This document shows, in pieces, positions 21,840 through 32,433 of a stretch of 64,000 nucleotides of DNA. Origin of the DNA: Aphrocallistes beatrix (Eukaryota; Porifera; Hexactinellida; Sceptrulophora; Aphrocallistidae); assembly GCA_963281255.1 (NCBI GenBank), contig OY725506.1:1469001-1533000 (forward strand), in the 5' to 3' direction. The notes under the pieces are model-generated. The model saw only the letters and a program-made list of their open reading frames with translations. It was not told the DNA's origin and did not search any database. Position numbers and translations under genes: made by a program. Position 1 is the first letter of the stretch. Every line of letters starts with the position of its first letter.

Positions 21840-22770
21840 AGAAATTGACATGACACCTGTAGATTTCGACAATGAGATAAAAGAGTATTTCCCTCAAATC
21901 CGTAAATATGGTGCCACATTGGAAATCCTGGCAATGGTAAAACATTCCTTTGTCATAAGATAGGCCTTTGTTCGGCCAAAGCAACAAAAAAAAGCAACGA
22001 AAAAAACTAAGTTGCTTTGGCTGAACAACTTTTTTTGTTCAGCCAAAGCAACTTAGTTTTTTTCGCAGTTGCCATTCAGTGTCAGAACGCAGAATGGATC
22101 CAAATGGAACAAAGCAAGAACATAACTGTTGGCATTAATGAAGAGTTTATCCAAACCTGACTATGAATATCTATGCAAGTCGATGCCAGCTGGCGTTCAG
22201 ACCTTTCGAAACATCTCGTCGATTCAGGGTGAAGGACTTCTCATAATAATCGACAGCATTGACGAATACCAAAGAAGTTCCTTTCGACCAAATATACCTC
22301 TACCTTCTCCTCACAAGAAAAGATTTAAAGGACTCCAACATCCTAGTGACGAGCCGTCCCGGTGCTTACACAACCATTCCCTCTGATTACCAACTCAGCA
22401 TCGACCGCTTCTTAGTGCTCGGATTCGCTGAGAACCGAGACCTATATTTCAGCATCCAACTGCCAGAACAGGGCAATTGGATAAGTTGAAGATTAATCTT
22501 TCTCCACGATTAGATCTCTCTCTCTCTCGTGCCCGTAAATGCGTCTCTATTCGCAGCCCTTGTTCGTGGAAGTGATAATGTGAGTGTGTTCACCTTCACA
22601 ATCCTGTGCACTGAGTTGATTAGTTACCTCATTAGACGTCAACTTTCCAGAATGAACTTGAAGATCTGGCAAAAAAACTTTCTGTAGCGGATTGTTTGGA
22701 TCGCATTGGTGAGGAGCGCATCTCGGAGTGTCCAGTCGAGAACTGACCTCCTCGAAGGACCTCCTTAATG
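21840..22770 (+). pseudogene. Relic of a NACHT/NLR gene
   Basis: Read across frames, the sequence keeps the signature of animal NACHT ATPases. A Walker A stretch GNPGNGKTFLCHKIGL is at 21921-21968. Walker B, GEGLLIIIDSIDEYQ, is near 22230. The sensor region ILVTSRPGAY is near 22340, followed by VLGFAENRDLYF near 22415. A post-NACHT helical segment with PVNASLFAALVRGSDNV is near 22530. Stops and frameshifts interrupt it repeatedly, and a 31-bp perfect hairpin sits just after Walker A. Intact relatives are cytoplasmic immune sensors with N-terminal death-fold domains and C-terminal repeats; neither is visible here. Confidence 0.75.
21998..22065. repeat. Perfect 31-bp hairpin inside the NLR relic
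   Basis: Arms 21998-22028 and 22035-22065 are exact inverted copies separated by 6 bases; each contains CTAAGTTGCTTTGGCTGAAC. A related AAGCAACAAAAAAAAGCAAC run lies directly upstream. It follows Walker A of the NLR relic and looks inserted. It could be a tiny foldback element or a replication-slippage inversion. Confidence 0.85.
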
Positions 22771-22869
22771 TAGACGTGGTAGATAGAAAGCATGGCAGTG
22801 CTTGGCCTGGTAGAAGAGTTGGATGACAGATTTTAATGACGCATATTGTGAACTTCTATCAACAGCAGG

Positions 22870-23553
22870 AGCATGAACGTGAAAAGTGCAGAAGCGAATG
22901 GCTACAAGGCATTATTCATAGCTGCCGATGCTCCATACTTCAGTAAGAAATATGCATAAGAAAGGAATAGTTTTCTCTCCCTACTCACCTAAAATTTGCT
23001 AACTTGAAAGAAGAAGATTTTAGGAAAACTAAAACTGCTTCTGATCGGAATAAAGGAATTAATATCGAAAATTAATAGATAATCCTTAAACTGGGAAATA
23101 GTCCAGTGGATGAAGTCTATTACTTCACTACCGATCATCGTGAAAGGAATCCAGACAGCAGAAGACGCCGTGCTGGCTGTAGAGAACGGGGTGGATGGGA
23201 TTTGGGTGTCTAACCACGGAGCTCGTCAGCTGGACACAGTGCCTGCTACCATTGACATCCTGTACGAGGTGGTACAGGCTGTGGACCCCAAGCACACTGA
23301 GCTCTACATGGACGGAGGAGTCCGCTACGGAACGGACGTGTTGAAAGCGCTAGCTCTCGGAGCTCGAGCTGTGTTCGTGGGACGTCCCGCTCTGTGGGGT
23401 CTAGCCTATGGCGGAGAGAAGGGAGTGGTGCTGATGCTAGAACTGCTCAGGAAGGAGTTGGAGTTAGCCATGGCATTGTCTGGATGTAAAGATGTTCTGC
23501 AAATCCCTAAGACAATTATATCTCGAAAACATATCGTGATTTCAAAACTGTGA
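22870..23553 (+). pseudogene. (S)-2-hydroxy-acid oxidase, broken 5' half and intact 3' half
   Basis: The 3' part (ORF 23110-23553, 147 codons, continuous upstream to about 23076) has the flavin-dependent alpha-hydroxyacid oxidase landmarks: LPIIVKGI, the active-site stretch [39 protein letters not shown], and a C-terminal SKL peroxisome-targeting tripeptide. Upstream, recognisable pieces (SAEANGYKALFIAADAPYF near 22900, HLKFANLKEEDF near 22990) lie in shifted frames with an in-frame stop, so the gene is broken, as far as a single exon can be judged. Intact enzymes oxidise glycolate or longer 2-hydroxy acids in peroxisomes. An AATAAA is at 23607-23612. The clean 3' half suggests recent loss, or use of the 3' part as an exon of something else. 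Confidence 0.82.
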
Positions 23554-24444
23554 TTGTTCTATTCTAAAATATTCGAATTGTTTTGTATTCTACAATATAT
23601 TTTATTAATAAACTAAATCGTTTTAATATTTTGTTGTCGTGGTTAGGAGGTGACTTAACTAGATAAATCGATATAAACTTCATGACATGAGAAACAAGTA
23701 AAAATTTTACAGTTGAATTTGTAACACCATTACTTCTAGTATATTTTATAAATCCCCTACAAAATTCCTTGAGTCTCCCTGGGGAGTGGTGCCCCGAGCG
23801 TTCGACCAGTCCGCTCTCTAGCCTAAAAGCTTGAGTGACTAATATATTACTGCTTCCGGCTTCTATGCCATTATTTGTGATGCAACTTTGGTGGATATCT
23901 GCGATTGATCTATCAAATGTCAGCAGACAGACTGATAGTAAAGCACCATTTAAACACCAGCGAGGATGTGAAAAGTATGGATACATACTGTACATGCATA
24001 CTTGTAATTGATATTATGCCATAGAATGTATCATGTTATTGTATAAAATTTTGATGAAAATTTCAACAAGTTTGAAGGTTGTGTTTTAATCTACGGACTA
24101 CGTAGAACTTTGTTTCTAGGAATTGGAATTAGAAAAAGTTATTGACGAATGGAAAAATTAGAACCATGCACAGACTAGTTAAGTTGATTGAAAATAACAA
24201 AAATTGATACAAATTGAATGTATCAAATATCTCCTGGAATCTACTAGTATGCTCAGAATAAGAATTTAAGTTATGAGGATATGGGATACATAATTAATTG
24301 AGAATCTTTAAAATAATGTGATAATTATTCAAAAATTGACCAAGTTAGATAGTATTGGAGGAATCAGGTGATCCAATAGGCTGAGACAGATAAAACAACT
24401 CCGTCTCTCTCCGATATATTAATGCCAGATAATTTCAATAGTGA
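23554..24444. other. Intergenic region upstream of the P450 gene
   Basis: Holds the oxidase poly(A) signal and presumably the P450 promoter. The 143-codon minus-strand open frame here shows no domain and contains no pattern typical of a real protein, so it is not called. Confidence 0.5.
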
Positions 24445-25941
24445 ATGATGTTTATCCTAAGCCACATACAAACTCTCATCTACGCATGTATCTGTGCAAT
24501 AGCGTTCTTCTACTTACACAAATCTCTACTGTTCCTATACCACCATCTCAAGTTGAGGTGGTACTTCCCAGGTCCTAAACTAGTCTCCATTCTTGGACAT
24601 GATATTCTGGAATTCGGAGAGAAAGATCTCCAAAAGTTGCAGGGTTACGTGAGAGAATATCCTCGTATGTATCGAATAGTATATGGACACATGGCGAGGG
24701 TGATGGTGGTATGTCCTGATCTGATAGCAGAGGTATACCGCCATGTGCCCGATAAGGATACGCTAGTGTATGACCTGATGAAGGACTTGCTAGGGGATGG
24801 ACTGATAACAAGCTCTGGTGTGACTTGGAAACGAAATAGACGACTCATAACTCCGCTTTTCCATGCTAAAGTTCTGGAAAGTTTTTGCCAAGTCTTTAAC
24901 CAAACAGGAAATAATCTCGTTCGAGTGTGTGCGGGGTATGTTGGGAAGAATTCTTTTGATTTTGCTCCTCTTGTGCGTCGAGCAACTTTTGAAGCTACAA
25001 TCAATGCAATTTGTTCGAAAACCGCAAATATCCAAGAAGACCTTGATAATTGTAAGAAAGAGAAGAATTATATGCAAATGCAGGAAAAATTTTCTGAAGG
25101 ATTAGAAATCAGATTATCCAATTTCATTTACTTCTTCGATATTATATACTTCCGAACACAAGCTGGGAAACGATACCTTGAAGCCTGTCGAGGCTTGAAA
25201 GCCTTGGTGCAGGAGTACATTCAGGAGCGGAGGGAACAGAAAGAAGATACGGAGAAGAGAGGCTACCATGATATGTTAGACTTGATAATGAAATCACGCG
25301 ATGAAGAAGGGAACGGAATGTCAGATAGAGAAATGATCGATCAACTTAACACCTTCTTTTTCGCAGGATTCGAAACTTCAACTAGTGGCATTGTATTCTT
25401 AATGTATTGTCTGTGTGTGTATCCGGAATGGCAAGTCAAATGTCGAGAAGAAATCAATCGGGTGATAGGAGAGCGCCATTTCATCGAGTATGATGATCTA
25501 CCTAAACTCGTATGTGTTACCAGTTGTTTGAAGGAATCGCTTAGATTATACAGTCCCCTTAATTTCCTACCAAGAATATTGAAAAAACCATTAAAATTGG
25601 ATGACTGGACGCTCCCGAAGGGCACAATGATAGACGTAGGCATACAAAGTCTCCATCACAACCCCACAGTATGGAGAGACCCCATGCAGTACAATCCAGA
25701 CAGATTTAACAAGGAGAATTTGGATGGTAAACACGCCTACTCATTCATTCCTTTCTCCGCTGGACCACGCAACTGCATAGGACAGCACTTCTCACTGACC
25801 GAGATGAAGATCCTGATCTGTAAGCTACTGAGGGAATTTGAGTTCGCTCTAACGCCGGGGTATAAACTGGTTAGGGAAAGTAGGACGGTTCTAGGTCTGA
25901 AAGATGGACTTTTGTTAAGTGTTAAGCCTGTCAGAACTTGA
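24445..25941 (+). CDS. Cytochrome P450, CYP4/clan 4-like monooxygenase
   Basis: 498 residues in one exon, a normal length for microsomal P450s. An N-terminal anchor (about 8-35) is followed by the hinge FPGPK (41-45). The C-helix motif WKRNRR is at 128-133. Helix I has the oxygen-activation motif AGFETS (307-312), the ExxR pair is E364/R367, and the PERF-like motif is NPDRF (417-421). The heme loop is FSAGPRNCIG with Cys444 as iron ligand. It sits on the cytosolic face of the ER and would need a P450 reductase. The helix I sequence and overall similarity suggest the CYP4 group, whose members hydroxylate fatty acids and related lipids; the actual substrate cannot be read from the sequence. ATG 24445 is followed directly by a second ATG. 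All key residues are present. Confidence 0.93.
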   Translation: MMFILSHIQTLIYACICAIAFFYLHKSLLFLYHHLKLRWYFPGPKLVSILGHDILEFGEKDLQKLQGYVREYPRMYRIVYGHMARVMVVCPDLIAEVYRHVPDKDTLVYDLMKDLLGDGLITSSGVTWKRNRRLITPLFHAKVLESFCQVFNQTGNNLVRVCAGYVGKNSFDFAPLVRRATFEATINAICSKTANIQEDLDNCKKEKNYMQMQEKFSEGLEIRLSNFIYFFDIIYFRTQAGKRYLEACRGLKALVQEYIQERREQKEDTEKRGYHDMLDLIMKSRDEEGNGMSDREMIDQLNTFFFAGFETSTSGIVFLMYCLCVYPEWQVKCREEINRVIGERHFIEYDDLPKLVCVTSCLKESLRLYSPLNFLPRILKKPLKLDDWTLPKGTMIDVGIQSLHHNPTVWRDPMQYNPDRFNKENLDGKHAYSFIPFSAGPRNCIGQHFSLTEMKILICKLLREFEFALTPGYKLVRESRTVLGLKDGLLLSVKPVRT

Positions 25942-27394
25942 ACTACTAAACACAATCGCAAGCTTTCATAATGCAAGCTTTCATGATATTATAACGATGT
26001 ATATGTACGAAATCTCTTTTCATGGCCGTAGCCACTGGTACGGATGGTCCGATTTCAAACGGACAATTTGACACAGAAAAAATACGTTTACATAGAAGCT
26101 TAATATTAATATTTTAGGTTTATGGTGACTCGTCTAAATCAATCTGACATCAAATGACAAAATTAGAGCTTATTTGGGTTTAGGATCTGTTATTATTTGA
26201 AATGTACAAGTTGAAGCATACCTACATCCCGTCTAATGGGTTTTAACTCTCCAGACCTCATCATTTCGCTGGCGCCTGAGTATACTCGTCAAAACCATGG
26301 ATTTACGTTTACATACGGTAGATATTGGATATAGTGATAGTGCCGGGGACAGGGAATTTGGGTTAAATTATCACTATATCCAATAAAATTAGTATGTACC
26401 CCGTCCAAAATGATTTAACCGGAAATGAGTTAGTCACATTCCTAGTCTAAATTGGGTAAAACAGCAGTCTAGAAAACTCAAGTATGGTTGCTACTATTGC
26501 ATTGTATGGTAACCAGGTAATTTATTGGCTAGGAATCCATATTCAACTAACTCAGAAACAAGGGATTATCTAGGAGCGCGATACGCTCCTTTAGGCGTAT
26601 GATTTTAAGCTTCAAAGTGTTTAGTAGCGTGAAATTCCAGACTAATACCCAATTCACCTTATATTATTATGTTATTTATCGATTTAGGCGTATGAAATTT
26701 TGGGATTTTAGATTAGGAGTGTATCTCTGGAGGGCTGTACAATACCCTGCTCAGAACTGTATGCAAAATTGAAGAAGCTTATCAATTCACTTAGCGGAGG
26801 AAATGCATACCTTCACTAATTAGATTCCATATGCATTCAGGTTTAATTATTCAGTAGAAACCATGCTAATGCAATATAATTGGAAATTGTTAAGTTACCA
26901 AATCAAGAAATACAAGCGCGCTTCGGTTACTCGTGGACACTGTGTGTCCGCAGAGTAGCCCTGCGGGTGCCTGGGAATATTTAAGAAACGGTCGATCGCA
27001 TTTCTAATTCCTTACTAAAAAATGCCGTTCATCTACGGTTAATCATGAAACTCAGAACTGGAGGAGAAAATTAAGTTTATGATAAAAGGAATTTGCTTAA
27101 TTAATACCCTTGAAAGCACTTGGGATTTTTCTATTTATAGTAGTAACCCCAAACTTGTATGGCTTCCCCATTGAAAATGGCTTAAACCGGAAATGACGCA
27201 ACACATTCCTGCGGCAAGCGTGGGTTTAAGATTAAGCTAATTAATCCTGAATGTAATGTGTCAATTTGAAGTAATATTCTTGAATCTCCGTAGAAAAACA
27301 ATGAAATTAGTGTAAATATTTCGAAAATAAAGCAGATCGGCTAACCGATCGAAGATTTCCTTACCGTTAACCGAGATTGATGGCGGTTAGCCGA
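25942..27394. other. Gene-free stretch with scattered repeats
   Basis: No credible gene. It contains a 16-bp perfect inverted repeat, ATTGGATATAGTGATA, at 26324-26339 and 26369-26384. A 35-bp stretch at about 26873-26906 (AATATAATTGGAAATTGTTA...) also occurs at the ends of the large inverted repeat (about 29900-29930 and 30280-30310). A palindromic patch GGACACTGTGTGTCC lies near 26936. Confidence 0.5.
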
Positions 27395-28732
27395 ATCCAG
27401 CCTTGCTGGCAGATACCAGTGAGGGATTCAGATCGAGAGAAAATAGCATTCTCTCCAGGACCCGGAATGGGACTCTATGAATTTAATGTTCGTCTAGTAT
27501 GGAGTCCATTAGAAGTCAACAGCTTAACAACTACAATATTCAACCGTTTTAAAACCTTCAAAGTATAATCGTCGCTCCTGATTCCATGAAACGGGATTTG
27601 CTCTGTCAGGCTCATGATGATGCGGGTCATCAGGGTGTTGATCGCACAATTAGTCGTCTAAAGTCCATGGCTTTTTGGGTCAGGATGCCTTCTGATGTCC
27701 ACGATTATGTGACATCATGCGAAGTGTGTCAAAGAGCTAAACCAACTAAGGTACCACTAGTGAATACTCCTATCGGAAGAACCATGCAATTAGTACAGGT
27801 GGATATTCTTGAGGTTCCCCTCAGTAGAAAGGGAAACAGATATCTGTTGGTCGTGGAAGACGCTTTCACAAAATGGTTAGAATGCTACCCGGTACCCAAC
27901 CAGGAGACAGAGACAATCACAGAGAAATTGGTCGAACTATTTTCGAGGTTTGGTATCCCTGAATTTCTGCATTCGGACCAGGGGTGAAATTTTGAATCAC
28001 GTCTATTGAAGGAAACGTGTAGGAGTCTAGGAATTCACAAAACTCACACTACACTACACCATACCACCCACAGGGTAACGCATTAGTTGAAAGAAGCAAC
28101 CGAACCGTTCTTCAAATGGTGTGGTGTTATGTCGACAGTAGTAATGATTGGGAAACATATATGTATTTAGTTCTGTTTGCATACCGCACTTCAAAACACA
28201 CTAGTACTGGGATCGCACCGTTTCAGTTAATGTTTGGGCGTGATTCTCCAAGAATTTCTCACGTATCGGCTTCTTCGGAATATGATCCATCTTCGTATGA
28301 GCGATTTCTGGGCCGGAAAATACTCGAGATTCAGGAATTTGTGGAGGGAAATTAGCATTAGCTCAGAAGCGACAAAAGTAGTACTATGACATCCACTCGA
28401 ACCAGAGTGAATCGTTGAGATTCAAGGTGGGAGATACAGTATGGCTCTATGTGGCTCATTCGGGGGTTGCCAGAAAACGACAAAAGATGGGAAGGGGATG
28501 GGAAGTGACCGAGATAAAAGGCCCAGTGAATCTTGTTGTTAATAACACTGATGGTAGAGTAAAGGTAGTCCAAGTTAATCGGTTACAACGGCATATTAGA
28601 AGGACTAAAGATGGGTTTGGAGTACGGAGGTTCGAGCGGAGATTGGCAGACTAGTATATCGAACCATTCTGGAATAACTCTTTGGATCCTCCATCCAAAA
28701 AGATCAGCTGGGATGTGGGAGAGAGCTTAGCT
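27395..28732 (+). pseudogene. Relic of a second Ty3/gypsy pol (RT fragment joined to integrase)
   Basis: A short RT piece (CWQIPVRDSDREKIAFSPGP, about 27400-27490) is joined by a large internal deletion to the integrase region (about 27560 onward). It is clearly related to the intact element but diverged, for example HDDAGHQGVDRTISRLKS. The zinc domain, QVDILEVPLS and LHSDQG are recognisable. A TGA follows LHSDQG near 27985, and frameshifts occur near 28050 and 28355-28400. The integrase tail ends near 28650. It is non-functional and is abutted at 28733 by the large inverted repeat. Confidence 0.85.
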
Positions 28733-28733
28733 C

Positions 28734-29522
28734 CATCTCTCTTCAGTCATTCTTAAAACTTATATTGAGACTTGTTCCCGTTTATGAACAGTGCAGGCAT
28801 GGTGTGTCGACTGTAGATGTTTTCCTTTACTAGATCCCAATAATCCGACAGGAGTAAGGGATATGTTGATGGCTTAATACGTACATCTCTTGTCAATACA
28901 AATCTTCCATCTACCTCTTTGCAAATTCGTGTTGCTAGAACCTCAGCATACGATAAGCTAGGAATAGCTTCATTTCCTTGCAAAATTGACTCAGCTACGT
29001 CCGTTATTGAAGAGTAAAGCTTCGTTTCATGAGTTCGGAACGATCTATCATTTACTCCTTGAACTTGTGGGGTTGCTACCTTACTTTGACTTATTATATC
29101 ATCCAGTTTTGCCGCATACATTCCCTCGATTATAATCAGTTTGCTAATTTCACTTTGTAGAATAGCAGCTACTATGGTTGCTAACGCCCCACCATAACTA
29201 TGGCCGATTAGAACGGGATGTTTGCAAGCTAAGTAAGTGAGCACTTCCAGTATATCGGATATGAATCCATTGAAATGGTAGTGCATCTTATGATTGTAGT
29301 GATCCGAGAATCCGTGTCCAGGTAGATCCAGAGCTAACAGAGTCATGAACCACGTGGGAGGTGCTGGATAAGAGGATCGAAACTCCCTGCATTGTGATAC
29401 AATCCATGAAGAGCTAATGCTCTTGACTTCTGTTCATGAGTAGGAGTTGATGGAACCCAGAGCTTTCCAGCTAGGGTACCCCATGAAATTCGAATTCTTA
29501 TTTCTCTCCATGAATGATGCAT
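28734..29522 (-). pseudogene. Alpha/beta hydrolase (SERHL-like), left inverted copy, frameshifted
   Basis: Inverted counterpart of the gene at 30728. The nucleophile elbow GHSYGG is kept, but a 2-bp insertion near 29350 (CACGTGGTTCATG versus CACGTGACATG) separates the first 60 or so codons from the rest. A stop replaces the codon after NKSQYKF at about 28753. Only 28753-29346 remains open in one piece. The C-terminal part that should carry the catalytic histidine is absent. Confidence 0.85.
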
Positions 29523-29573
29523 TCCTTTGTCTAACTAGACTTTTAAAATCAGATTCAACCACTCTTATATCAA

Positions 29574-29642
29574 ATTTCTATGAGCATCACCCTCCCAAGC
29601 GGACTGAGATATGTCCGCTTGGGAGGTGATGCTCATAGAAAT
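29574..29642. repeat. 69-bp palindrome (possible tiny foldback element), left arm
   Basis: ATTTCTATGAGCATCACC leads into TCCCAAGCGGAC, a short loop, and the inverted copy back to ATAGAAAT. Arms are about 30 bp with one extra C on the left. The same structure lies at 30607-30675 in the right arm. Confidence 0.85.
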
Positions 29643-29957
29643 ATTATTGCAAACACTGTTTATTAAGCTTAATTAATGAACCAATTCGATACTTTTAACT
29701 GTAGAATGCCCAGCATTTATATGGCTTCGCACTTTTATGGTTCACTTGCATAGAAAATGGCTGGGATACATCCGCGATATCGGGGACACTGTGTCCCCAG
29801 TGCCAGTGGGCTTAAGGTAGCTGAAAACGAATTTAGTATAACAAAAATAACAATATGAAGTTATGCATCTAATATTTTTTTACTTTCATATTACTCGATT
29901 TGGTAACTTAACAATTTCCAATTATATTACATTCCTCCCCTCTTCACAGAAGACTAT

Positions 29958-30251
29958 CGCGGTATATCAACTGATATTCTTCCAAGTATCTAGGCATCCG
30001 GCGTTGCCGTTGAGGTCGTACATAAGTATTTCCTATTTGATCATTTGCGTCACCGTTAGGGGCTGTAAACTGTTTAGGGGTGGAACTTGAAAAGTTAACA
30101 CTCCGATCATGTATGGAATCATTGACATGACCGAATCGTTGGCAGTTGCATCAATAGATACATTCGGTTGTGAAGTATTTGATATGCTACTGGTATCCAT
30201 AGGCATTTCATTTTCACGTGATATGTCACCGCTTCTCAATAACTCAAATGA
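29958..30251 (-). pseudogene. Tail of a gypsy pol at the centre of the inverted repeat
   Basis: On the minus strand the spacer encodes a relative of the Ser/Thr-rich Pol C-terminus of the intact element: NEMPMDTSSISNT, then after a frameshift FSSSTPKQ, and finally YVRPQRQRRMPRYLEEYQL, compared with PQRQRRLPRYLEDYQL in the complete copy. The stop, a purine-rich run (GAAGAGGGGAGGAA) and an LTR-like start (TGTAATATAATTGG) follow in the left arm. The hydrolase arms are thus fused to the 3' end of a gypsy element. Confidence 0.8.
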
Positions 30252-31515
30252 ATAGTCTTCTGTGAAGAGGGGAGGAATATAATATAATTGGAAATTGTTG
30301 AGTTACCAAATCGAGTAATATGAAAGTAAATTTATATTAGAGTATATGTACTGAGAGAGATTCTGTTCTGTTGAAATATTATATGCATAACTTCATATTG
30401 TTACTTTTGTTATACTAAATTCGTTTTCAGCTACCTTAAGCCCACTGGCACTGGGGACAGTGTCCCCGATATCGCGGATGTATCCCAGCCATTTTCTATG
30501 CAAGCGAACCATAAAAGTGCGAAGCCATATAAATGCTGGGCATTCTACAGTTAAAAGTATCGAATTGGTTCATTAATTAAGCTTAATAAACAGTGTTTGC
30601 AATAATATTTCTATGAGCATCACCTCCCAAGCGGACAGATCTCAGTCCGCTTGGGAGGGTGATGCTCATAGAAATTTGATATAAGAGTGGTTGAATCTGA
30701 TTTTAAAAAGTCTAGTTAGACAAAGGAATGCATCATTCATGGAGAGAAATAAGAATTCGAATTTCATGGGGTACCCTAGCTGGAAAGCTCTGGGTTCCAT
30801 CAACTCCTACTCATGAACAGAAGTCAAGAGCATTAGCTCTTCATGGATTGTATCACAATGCAGGGAGTTTCGATCCTCTTATCCAGCACCTCCCACGTGA
30901 CATGACTCTGTTAGCTCTGGATCTACCTGGACACGGATTCTCGGATCACTACACTCATAAGATGCACTACCATTTCAATGGATTCATATCCGATATACTG
31001 GAAGTGCTCACTTACTTAGCTTGGAAACATCCCATTCTAATCGGCCATAGTTATGGTGGGGCGTTAGCAACCATAGTAGCTGCTATTCTACAAAGTGAAA
31101 TTAGCAAACTGATTATAATCGAGGGAATGTATGCGGCAAAACTGGATGATATAATAAGTCAAAGTAAGGTAGCAACCCCACAAGTTCAAGGAGTAAATGA
31201 TAGATCGTTCCGAACTCATGAAACGAAGCTTTACTCTTCAATAACGGACGTAGCTGAGTCAATTTTGCAAGGAAATGAAGCTATTCCTAGCTTATCGTAT
31301 GCTGAGGTTCTAGCAACACGAATTTGCAAAGAGGTAGATGGAAGATTTGTATTGACAAGAGATGTACGTATTAAGCCATCAACATATCCCTTACTCCTGT
31401 CGGATTATTGGGATCTAGTAAAGGAAAACATCTACAGTCGACACACCATGCCTGCACTGTTCATAAACGGGAACAAGTCTCAATATAAGTTTGAAGAATG
31501 GATGAAGAGAGACGG
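30252..31515. repeat. Right arm of the 1.2-kb inverted repeat
   Basis: Inverted copy of 28733-29957. It starts ATAGTCTTCTGTGAAGAGG, the mirror image of the pol end and polypurine tract in the left arm, and ends where the foldback element begins at 31516. It carries the more complete hydrolase copy. Confidence 0.9.
30607..30675. repeat. 69-bp palindrome, right arm
   Basis: Mirror copy of 29574-29642, with one base changed in the loop and no extra C in the corresponding arm. It lies about 50 bp before the hydrolase start. Confidence 0.85.
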
Positions 31516-31684
31516 TAGGGTAGGCATTAAGAATGTATTACCAGCATATATAAACATGGCATCAAAGTACATATATCCGTTGTCAAAATTTCGATTAGTC
31601 ATCATATCATTGCGTAACAGGTCATTTAAAGCACGATTTTGGCAATTTTCAAGCTGTTTTAAGCCTACTTCTAAATGTTATTAG
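30728..31684 (+). CDS. Alpha/beta hydrolase (SERHL-like), C-terminus replaced by repeat sequence
   Basis: 318 codons, of which the first 262 resemble the serine hydrolase-like (SERHL) branch of alpha/beta hydrolases: ALHGLYHNAGSFDPL (oxyanion-side HG), LDLPGHGFSDH, and the nucleophile elbow GHSYGG. From about codon 263 the frame runs into the foldback element at 31516, and the last 55 residues are repeat-derived. The family usually has its catalytic histidine in the last 50-60 residues; none in a matching context is visible. The protein may therefore be inactive and this copy may also be a pseudogene. No peroxisomal or secretory signal is obvious. The substrate is unknown. Confidence 0.7.
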   Translation: MHHSWREIRIRISWGTLAGKLWVPSTPTHEQKSRALALHGLYHNAGSFDPLIQHLPRDMTLLALDLPGHGFSDHYTHKMHYHFNGFISDILEVLTYLAWKHPILIGHSYGGALATIVAAILQSEISKLIIIEGMYAAKLDDIISQSKVATPQVQGVNDRSFRTHETKLYSSITDVAESILQGNEAIPSLSYAEVLATRICKEVDGRFVLTRDVRIKPSTYPLLLSDYWDLVKENIYSRHTMPALFINGNKSQYKFEEWMKRDGRVGIKNVLPAYINMASKYIYPLSKFRLVIISLRNRSFKARFWQFSSCFKPTSKCY

Positions 31685-32354
31685 GGAAGAATTTTTGTGT
31701 AGAGCTAAGATTGGTACGAGTTGATTTGAAAAATTTAGAATTCTTCAATGGAATGTTGTTACATTCCTACGTTGCCATGGTAAAGTATTTTGATCAGTTT
31801 GAGCCATATCCTGCAAACTGTAGAACTAGGTCTTCAAATTTGATTGGCAATTGGCTACTTCCTATTCGGTAATAATATAATTTAAACTTCGAAATTCACA
31901 GACTAGAGAGTTATGCGACAATTTAGTGTTTTGGTCACATTCTTAAAATCAACCCATAACTCAAAACTAGTTGAATTTAGAAGTTCAAGTTGTATTATCA
32001 CCTAATAGGAAGTAGCCAATTGCCTATCAAACACGATCAAATTTGAAGATCTAGTTACTACAGTTTGCACGAAATGGCCAAAACTGACCAAAATGCTTTA
32101 CTATAGCAACGCAGGAATGTAACAACATTCCATTGATAAATTCTAAATTTTTCAAATCAATTCGTACTAATATTGGTTCTACACAAAAATCACACATTAA
32201 TACCATTTAGAAATAGGGTTAAAACAGCTTAGAAAATCGCTAAAATTGTCCTTAGAATGACCTGTTGCGCAATGATATGATGACTAATCGAAATTTTTCC
32301 AACGGATATATGTACTTAAATATGCTGATAATACATTCTTAATGCCTATTCTGC
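31516..32354. mobile_element. 840-bp foldback element interrupting the hydrolase gene
   Basis: Left half 31516-31910 and right half about 31955-32354 are imperfect inverted copies. The outer ends GTAGGGTAGGCATTAAGAAT and the inverted AATGCCTATTCTGC match at most positions; the inner sequence GGCAATTGGCTACTTCCTAT is shared exactly in inverted form or nearly so. It has no transposase. I could not define a target duplication; at most 3 bases (ACG) are shared at the borders. Confidence 0.8.
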
Positions 32355-32433
32355 ACGATTCTAGGCTAATCGTGTATTAATCCATTCAGCTACTACTTCA
32401 TCCCTAGTCCATAATTTTCAGTCTACTGTGAGG

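Larger units (their letters stand above)
28733..29957. repeat. Left arm of a 1.2-kb inverted repeat
   Basis: Reverse-complement copy of 30252-31515. The arms are near identical except for small substitutions, a 2-bp indel in the hydrolase and roughly 50-75 bp more in the right arm near 30330. The arm contains a SERHL-like hydrolase relic, a 69-bp palindrome and, at its inner end, a polypurine tract and LTR-like start behind the gypsy pol tail. Confidence 0.9.

Noticed and set aside
23564..23995. 143-codon minus-strand open frame
   Set aside because: No domain, no regulatory context and composition like chance AT-rich sequence; it overlaps the oxidase 3' region.
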